Source: Eonycteris spelaea
Taxonomy: Eukaryota; Chordata; Mammalia; Chiroptera; Pteropodidae
Direction of reading: 5' to 3'
DNA length: 64,000 bases
Assembly: GCA_003508835.1 (NCBI GenBank)
Contig: PUFA01000659.1
Location: 62,001 to 126,000 of the forward strand
Under the pieces are notes generated by a model. The model did no database searches and was not told where the DNA came from. It saw only the letters and a list, made by a program, of their open reading frames with translations. Each line of letters opens with the position of its first letter. The first letter of the stretch is position 1. The position numbers were made by a program, and so were the translations under genes. Below, piece by piece: positions 55,451-64,000 of this stretch.

Positions 55451-56159
55451 GCCCAGAGGTTACTGAATGGACCAAGGGTTGAGATATAATGAGCTTCACT
55501 CTCATCTCAAACTCTTGTTTTCTTCTTCCTGATATTCAGCTTAAAACAAATCAAATTTTGCCACGGGATTTCCCTGAAAAATTTGAGGTAGCTACTTAAA
55601 GGGCAATAACAATAGAGATACTTTTTAAACTTTCTGTCTTGAGTTACCTTTGTTAGATGATTTTTGACTTCTTGGGCCTAACCTGAGTTCTTATTAGGTA
55701 AATGTTAACTCAAATTTTGATGAGCTGTTGAGCTTCTGATGACCTATTAGAACAACCAGTCATATTCACTTTCTTCTTCGATTGCCATTTTCCTTTACCT
55801 TATTGTTTCTGTACATTTTAATCTTTGCAAGGAAAAGGAAAAAATGTGATCTTAAGAGGGAGGAGGCAAGATGTCATACAGGAGTAGGAAAAGTGGAAGA
55901 ATCTTTTCTCACTCTTATCCATTCTCATTTCCACATGGCCATGGCAGGATAATTATGCTTAGCAGCTAGGACAAATTCTCACCAGATCAAGTGACCAAGT
56001 AGAATTTGGGCACAGTATTTCCAACAGCTTTGGATGTGCTGCTGCTTTTGTTAATATCCATGAACATTTTTGCAGTGCAGATTGCTCCCTAGGCCACCAA
56101 TCAAAAGTCAAAGATTGAGAAGATCCTGTGTTATCATTGATTGCCATTTTATTAAAGTT
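55451..56159. other. Unassigned DNA
   Basis: No repeat or gene recognised. Confidence 0.4.
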
Positions 56160-56480
56160 AAATTACAAATTGTCTTAATTGGGTACTCCCAGAAGAAGAC
56201 CCTGACACAAGGATTCAAGTACAAGCACTTTGTTTATGGGGTAATTCCAGGAAATATTGGGTAAGAGAGAGGAAAAGGAAGGAATCAAGTAGGGTACACT
56301 GTCAAGCAATTTTCCCAGTGCAAACTCTGGGATCCACTGCTTTAGAATTATCCTACTGAAGGGTGAAAGAGCTGGGCATTTATGCATCATTTCTCATCAG
56401 TCATTGGTTGAGGATGCTGGGAGAAAGAAGGGAAACAGGTCACCCTGGGGCTACCATGTCCATGGAGCAGAGAAAGCCCT
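56160..56480 (-). repeat. Old ERV-type LTR remnant
   Basis: 'tactcccagaagaagaccct', 'agtacaagcactttgtttat' and 'ggtaattccaggaaatattg' resemble the reversed LTR family at 15.0 and 61.4 kb. Confidence 0.4.
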
Positions 56481-57159
56481 CAGACAAAAAAAATATACAG
56501 ATTCAGGCATTTAGGCTGACATGCAGGGAAATAATGAGTGTTGAAGGACAGGAGTGGGGGCATTTACAGTGTCTTCTCTATATCCTTTTTTTATTTTTAA
56601 GCAGACAAAAGACCTAATACTCTCAAGAGTACAGCCCATCCATGTCCTAGTAGGGTTGATCCACTGGTGCAGAGGAGATAATGAGTCACTGCCAAATGGA
56701 AAAACAAAAGAATCATTAATGAGTAACTTGACCTCTGGTCAGAACATCTCAAATAGTTGAGAGCGAGGACAGAGCCTTTGGTATTAAATGCCTTTGAATA
56801 GAAAGGATGGGGAGACAGTGTTCTGGCTTTTGCACCAAAGAAGACAAGGAACAACTTATTTTAACCACTTGTTAGAGGATACATGGGCGGCTAGTGCATT
56901 CTGGAATTTCTGAGAGAGACTTACCAAATGTTTTCTGCTGAGACTGAGAAAGCCAGACTGGGGCATCTGCGTGCCAGGAATATATGGTTGCATATGTGCC
57001 ACTGTTTATCTGTTTGCAAAGTATGCCATATGTTGACAGTGTGACATATGTTGAGCTGTACGGAAGATCAGTCAGAGAAAAAGAAGAGCCAGATTATAAG
57101 AGAGGGAGAAGGAGAAATATGGAAATGAAAACAAACCCTTGTGACTTTGGCTAGATGGT
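56481..57159. other. Unassigned DNA
   Basis: Frames of 68-85 codons lie on both strands without domains. No repeat named. Confidence 0.4.
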
Positions 57160-57345
57160 AAATTCTTTAAGCATAAGGAGTGTATCTCACTCATCTTTAA
57201 TTCCTACTTCCTACAGTTTTGCTGGCACATAGTAGATGCTCAGTTAGTGCATCCTGAGGATGAAGAGTTAGCACATGCAAGGTGCTTAGAACCATGTCCC
57301 TATATAGATGATGCATGATAAGTATAGATTGAATGAATGCATGAG
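57160..57345 (+). repeat. L2 3' end
   Basis: 'gatggtaaattctttaagca', 'ttttgctggcacatagtaga', 'tgctcagttagtgcatcctg' and 'gattgaatgaatgc' give the L2 3' end and tail. Confidence 0.65.
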
Positions 57346-58690
<1,345 letters not shown>

Positions 58691-58724
58691 CTTAACACTT
58701 TCTGTGCAAACCCATTTCTGCTTT

Positions 58725-59170
58725 TCAAGCTGGCTACCTATTAGGCTTTGCCAATGGGGGCAGTAGAGTAGACTAGAAGGCTATGGAAGGAGTTTTGCAG
58801 TTTTCTAACACTCCAGATCTACTTCATTATCACCCGACCCCCCCCCCCCCACACACACACACACAAGAAACAGTAGCACGATTGGCTCATGCAACACCTT
58901 CAGAGGTCTAGGTCCCAGCCCCACAGATTGGGAACTGCTACATTTTGATAATTTTGACCTCTTTCCTTTGTTCCCCAGCCCCAGGAGTGGTAGCTGCCAC
59001 TACCAGGTGCTACCTCTGTGATAACTTCAGTATTTTTTTTTTTGCCTTTTTAGTTACCTAATTAACAACTTTATATTTAGTTAACAATTCTTTATATTGA
59101 AATTCTCTTCATTAAAATAACTAGTGTCATTTCTGTCTCCCAGGTAGACTTTGGTTGATACAGATTTCAT
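58725..59170 (+). repeat. Old LTR-like repeat with C-run and CA patch
   Basis: 'aggctttgccaatgggggca', 'gtcccagccccacagattgg', 'ccccaggagtggtagctgcc' and 'gactttggttgatacaga' follow the order of an old MaLR-like repeat. A run of about 14 Cs followed by (CA)n lies at about 58838-58864. Confidence 0.4.
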
Positions 59171-59789
59171 TTAGCTTTTTAAATCTGTGTTCTGTGGGAG
59201 TGCTGGTTTGAATTACTACTTTCTCATTACCAAAAATGGAAGCCTCTCAAATGCTATTTTTATGTTAGATGAACAAGTCTCCATGTAGTCTTTGCTTTTT
59301 CCTCAAGATAGATGATGAGGAGGTCCTCTTTCTGTAAAGTGTCCTTATCCTGTTTCATGGAGGGAAACTTTTAACTCTCTTAGGAAAGATGTACAACTCT
59401 GATACCAGAGGATGTACCCCCTTTCAAACTGGATACAAGGAAGGGTAGCCTGGCCTGAGTCTGAAGCTTCATGAAGAACAGCTGACATGGTCACTGAACT
59501 ACAGGCGGTGTCAGCATGAGTTTTGTCCTGCCGCTTCATTACTGGATTTTGACTCAGGCTGTAGATATAGCCCACTAACCACCTTGGCTTCATAGCCTCC
59601 CAGTGATGTAGATGGAAAGGGTATTGGCAATGCCCCCCCCCCATTTCTAAATGAAGACACTGAATGTAGAGGTCTCATGGCCCAATGAATAGAAAGTCAG
59701 TAGTAGGACAGCCAGAGTTCTGACTCCATTCCATTCCTTTTAGTCTTGGCTTCAGTTTCTTACATGCCTACATGTCCACTCTTCTGCAG
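59171..59789. other. Unassigned DNA
   Basis: Holds a run of about 10 Cs at 59632-59641. A 99-codon minus frame (59345-59644) lacks domains. A MIR-like block near 59700-59770 is possible but weak. Confidence 0.4.
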
Positions 59790-60258
59790 CCAATCTTCTA
59801 TCCTATTTCATCCTGGAAATCCTTCCAGTCTCTGTCCACTCCTCCAGTCCTTCATTCTCCCCTCATTCATAATGCATATTTTGCCCCAGCTAAGCTAAGC
59901 TAAGCTAAACTAAGCTAAGCTCTTCCTTGAATATAACATTGATCACCTTTTCTCTGGACCTTTCCCCATTGTTTCCTCTGCCTAGGATTCCCTTCCCTCC
60001 TGATTTGTCAAAGGCCCAACCATCTTCAGAGTCAATCCAAATGGCACTCCGTCATGCATCCTTCTCTAGAATATAAAGCTGGAAATAATTTATCCATCCT
60101 CTGTATTGCTATGACAATCTTTATTTCTATCAGACCATCCATTAGTTCTGCCTTGCAGTATAGTTGTTTATGCTCATTATTCTTTATAAAGTTATAATCC
60201 ACTTGCATGCAGAGATTCTTTCATCTTTGACCATCTTCAGTGCCTATCATAGAAGCCT
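59790..60258 (+). repeat. L2-type LINE 3' region with TAAGC pentamer
   Basis: 'tttcctctgcctaggattcc', 'caatccaaatggcactccgt' and 'ctgccttgcagtatagttgt' follow the L2 3' half. A small AAGCT/TAAGC pentamer array (about six units, one variant) lies at 59890-59922. Confidence 0.6.
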
Positions 60259-60264
60259 CATCAT

Positions 60265-60520
60265 AGTAAGAATTATAATTAGCAATTATTGAGTGTATAC
60301 TATATATTAAGTACCATCTTTAAAGGTTTACATGAATTGGCTGATTTACTTCTCCCAATAACCCTGTGAAGTAAATACCATTATTATTCTCATTTTGCAC
60401 ATGAGGAACCTGAAACACAGAGAAGTTAAGAAACTTGCCTGAGATAACACAGGTGGGCAGTAAGGCTCAGGGCTGCTGATGCCTAAATTCAAGCTCTTAC
60501 CCAAAATGCTATACTTCCTT
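60265..60520 (-). repeat. MIR-type SINE
   Basis: 'agcaattattgagtgtatac', 'tctcattttgcacatgagga', 'acctgaaacacagagaagtt' and 'ggctcagggctgctgatgcc' are reversed MIR landmarks in order. Confidence 0.75.
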
Positions 60521-61234
60521 CTAAGGACCATCAGAGAATTTGAATAGTACACTATTAGTAAATACTGAAATGATTTTCATTTGAAAAAAAATTAGATATT
60601 GGAACCCATAAGAATAGTTGTCCTCCCAGAAAGAAAGCAAAAGCAAACACTAAATTAAAGACTAAGTTCACCCATGTTTTCCTCTGTAAAAGTTAAATAA
60701 GCTTCATCAAATTATTTAAAAAATTTAATCTCTATCTAAAGAGTAAAGTGTAAGTCCACATCCCTCCCCCAAATGATTATATAAAGTGTAATATTTATTG
60801 TTTATAAAATCTTTAAATCCATGGAAGAATAGAGAACAACATTGGCTTAAATTTTTTGAGACCCCTTGTGGGTTCAGAAGGGCTGGTATCACCTCAGGAG
60901 TCTGCCATTCTTGGGTGGATGTGGACTAATTATGTTTTATTTTTATCACTTAAAATGGGACACAGATAACTACAGCAATTTCGATTCTATAGGATCCTAA
61001 AGATTAGTATGGGCCCCTTTTCTTCTCTGAACCCCCAAACCACTAACCAGTTGTTTGCAAGGATATATAACCAACCACTTCTCAGAACAGAACCTTCTGA
61101 AGCATTTGGCCTGAAGAAACCCAAGGAGTTAGATCACAGTTGGCCAGAGTTACTATTGTATTTTACTTGGAGAAAATACAAGGAGGTGATGGGTTAGCAG
61201 CAAGGTCCGACAGCTTCGGGTTTACCTGAGAGGC
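60521..61234. other. Unassigned DNA
   Basis: No repeat or gene recognised. Confidence 0.4.
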
Positions 61235-61425
61235 TGTATGGTGAAGTGTTAAAGCAGCAGACAGAACCCAGACTTCCCATCTGTCCACCACTGCCGTTTT
61301 ATAGTTTGGTAACATTGCCTAAGCTACCTAGACTCCCTAAGCTGCACTTTCCTCCTGTGTCAAATGGGGATAATGATACTCATCTTAAAAGGTTGTTATG
61401 ATGACTTAATAGCATAGTTCGACTT
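61235..61425 (+). repeat. MIR SINE
   Basis: 'tggtgaagtgttaaagcagc', 'cagaacccagacttcccatc', 'gctgcactttcctcctgtgt' and 'caaatggggataatgatact' follow MIR from head to core. Confidence 0.7.
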
Positions 61426-61439
61426 CCCAAACCTGAGTC

Positions 61440-61700
61440 ACTCACATATCACCATATCAGTCAGGATAATTTTGGGAAAGTTTAGTAAAGGGATCTGTTA
61501 CAAAAGTGTGGGCAGGGTTCAAGGAAGCCAGCTAAGGGATGGTGCGGGAGTCAAGGGTAGCAATTGCAGGGGTTCTTTACAATGCCAGTCCTGAAAAGGG
61601 CAAGAGGAGAAAGCATAGACAGAACTGGTGAGTTGTTTAGAGAAGGCCACAAGACCATGGTCTAGTCAACCTGCAGTGACTCTTGCTGGAGAGGAAGCTG
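61440..61700 (-). repeat. Old ERV-type LTR remnant
   Basis: 'atatcagtcaggataatttt', 'gtttagtaaagggatctgtt' and 'gcagggttcaaggaagccag' resemble the reversed LTR start and body seen at 15.0 kb. Edges are unclear. Confidence 0.4.
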
Positions 61701-62439
61701 TATGTTGAAGAAGTTCACTCTCTTCCCTCCACCCCCACCTCCAACAGGAGCTCCCTTTTGCTGAGTCCAGCTAGAAGCAAGGGAGCCTGTGATGTGAGCC
61801 AAAAGACTAGCCTCCCAGGGAGGAAGAGGGGGGAAAATAGGTGGGTGAGGAGGGGCAAGTGGAACCAATCCAGCACATTGCCTCTCAGAACCCATTCTAT
61901 CAACTGAAATACATTTAGTTTAAAAAGGAGACTTCCTAAGTCTTATCCTAAGCAGTGATATCCGTGGTTGTGCTAGCTTTTTCTCTATAATATACATTTT
62001 GAGAAGCTGACCTCAGTTCAGCAATTGGAATATAGTAAATACTAAATAAAGTGATCATCTCTGTTGCTGGAAGCCACAGATGGAACACCTTGTGCACAGT
62101 GAAACTTTTAAAACTACATGTTACTACTAAAAGTGCAATCGTATCTCAATATATTTTCTAATTGGAGATAGAAAAGATGATATAAATGAGTTTTGTGTAT
62201 TTGCTTTATAACTAGCCCACCTTAATGAATTTGATTATTTAGGTCATTGGTTTTTCATTAGATTCTTTGGGCTTTTTCAGACAAACAAGTAAATCATGTA
62301 GGAATGGTGACAAGTTTTTCCACTTGATGCTATTTAATGTCTTATAGCAGCTAGAACCTAGAAGGCAATATTAGACAGTAATGGAACAACAATGGCGACA
62401 TCAGGAGTCCTTACTTTAATGGAAATACTTCTAGCTTTT
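61701..62439. other. Unassigned DNA
   Basis: Three overlapping frames of 62-77 codons (61662-61907) are strand shadows of one C-rich patch ('ctccacccccacctcc'). No repeat named. Confidence 0.4.
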
Positions 62440-62665
62440 TTGTTGTTTGTTTGAAACATTACACATGTTGTTGGCTGTTGCTTTATGATTCTTTATCTTG
62501 TTAAGGAAGTGTCCTTATATTCTTAGTTGAATAAGAATTATTAAGCAGGAATGGACATTGTGTCTTATCAAATGCCTTAGGCATCTATTGAGACCTTACA
62601 ATCCTGGAATAAATCCTGCTGTATTATGATGTATAATTCTTTTAGTATATTGCTTTACTATTTTT
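62440..62665 (-). repeat. L1 ORF2 internal fragment
   Basis: 'tcttgttaaggaagtgtcct', 'tcttatcaaatgccttaggc', 'atctattgagaccttacaat' and 'cctggaataaatcctgctgt' are reversed landmarks from the reverse-transcriptase part of L1 ORF2. This is the only piece here from that part of L1. Confidence 0.7.
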
Positions 62666-64000
62666 TTTCCTAGAAAAGTTACATCTTGGTTGAACAAAAG
62701 GAGAATGTGTATGCCTAAAAGTCATTTTTAGGATTATGAAAGACTAAAAAGAGCACATAAAATTAAAATGCAAATTATTTATTCTGGTAAATAATACATA
62801 TGTAAGAGTGAAATTGTATATCATCCATTGAATAACATTTAAAATAATGTTGTATAAGAAGTAACTGCAGTTGCAGGCTTCCAACAAAATGGGAACATTC
62901 CTCAATAGTCTGCTGGCTACTGAGACTTTCTTTTACCTCCAGCACCTTAGCAGTTTCTCAAAGAATATAAAATTTGGACTGAAATTTGGAAGACTCTGGA
63001 TATTCAGAATATGACATTCAAGATAGAGTTCCAAGCTGAGATAAATTTGGGCCTTGCAGATCTACCTAATTTTATGAAATTAGATCTAGCATCAGACTTT
63101 ACTGTTTTGTTGCCACTTGGGGTAGGTAAATGTATCCCAGTATGATCAAGGACAACTAATTAAACAAATGGCAAGCCAAAATATAATGCAAGAAAGCTAT
63201 AAGTATGTTGTGAAAGTTGTACATGGGGGTGGGGGCACATGCATATGCATAGATGGGATGCAAGCGCAGCTTATATTCTGCATAAATCCAAGCCACCCTG
63301 TTTCCATCTCAGCTCGGTGCTGCATTTAGAAGAAACACCACTTCAACAACCCCAACTTATTGAAAAAGTATTTAATTTTTTCCTTGTAGTATCAATGAAA
63401 TGTAAAGAAGGAATCTTATTCATAACCCAAAGCCAAGTTCCTCTTCACTCATCTTTCTCCCCAAAACCCCATTTCATCACAACCCAACAGTTGCCTCTCT
63501 TTTTCCTGATTCTCAGAAAGTCTTTAGGCTTTCTCTCCTTTGCCTTCTCTCATCTAGATCCATTTTTTTCTCTGCCCTTCCCATTGTGAACCAATCAAGC
63601 TCTTTTCAGTTCAGTGTCTCACCCATTGCCTAGACCTATACTTTAAGGACCAAAACTCTCAGGCAAAGGCAAAACCCTTAGTAGGCAGGATTTTTATTTT
63701 GTTTTGTTTTCCTATAACACGTACAGAGACAATATTCCCAGGCAATCCTTAGCCTCTGCTTTCCTAGGAACTTAATTTTCCTCCTCCGGCAAACATTTCA
63801 CCATGTTTGACAAATTTAAATCCCCCTACCCCCACCAACTCAATTATAGAACAGCTAACGAACAACAAATAGGTCAAAAGCAGGGAGATGAAGAGAGATC
63901 TGCTAGTCCGGGACCTGGAAAAGGAACTCTGTGAGTAATAGAGTGCTGGGTCTGTTGGCAAAATTGTGGTCACAAAAAGTGCCGTCTCTTCTACTTGGCC
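62666..64000. other. Unassigned, possibly unique DNA to the window edge
   Basis: About 1.3 kb with no repeat I can name. A 116-codon plus frame (63239-63589) starts MHMHRWDASAAYILHK and becomes Phe/Pro/Leu-rich. It shows no recognised domain. A 69-codon minus frame lies at 63764-63973. Confidence 0.4.

Overview
The window reads as AT-rich nuclear DNA of a placental mammal. It is packed with interspersed repeats of many ages, and I recognise no intact protein-coding exon, rRNA, tRNA or CRISPR. Every open frame is short (no more than about 118 codons) and lies in repeats or low-complexity DNA. Two clues point to a bat, probably a fruit bat (Pteropodidae). One is a young 5S-rRNA-derived SINE at 49976-50169 with an 18-bp target-site duplication; 5S-derived SINEs of this kind are known from megabats. 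The other is LINE-1 3' ends whose wording resembles bat L1s. The species call is inference. The window is best described as intergenic or deep intronic.

Layout. 0-10 kb: a degraded LTR at the left edge, MIR and L2 fragments, a MER5-like DNA transposon and two MaLR-like LTRs. 10-20 kb: an L2 split by an LTR, a long imperfect ATC/ACC tract, a 5'-truncated L1 and two further LTRs. 20-32 kb: an inverted pair of LTR 3' ends, antisense L1 tails, an MLT1-type LTR, a hAT fossil, a 150-bp TTCC tract and a (GT)28 tract. 32-40 kb: a hAT element, a 62-bp tandem duplication, two abutting ERV1-like LTRs, an L1 with a 5' inversion, and a second L1. 39.8-40.2 kb: a well-preserved 420-bp solo LTR with a perfect 5-bp target duplication.

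41-48 kb: a processed PCBP2 (hnRNP E2) pseudogene on the minus strand at about 42.25-43.53 kb, flanked by MIR and old L1 DNA, then a rearranged antisense L1. 49-52.6 kb: a nest in which an old antisense L1 carries an LTR and then the 5S SINE, followed by an ERVL-type LTR. 53.6-64 kb: two more L1 3' fragments, a hAT remnant, more LTR, L2 and MIR pieces, and about 1.3 kb at the right edge with nothing I recognise.

No set of genes works together here; the window is a record of insertions. Repeat family names come from recalled consensus features, not from a search. Class (L1, L2, MIR, LTR, hAT) is more reliable than subfamily, and repeat edges without a stated duplication are approximate by tens of bases.
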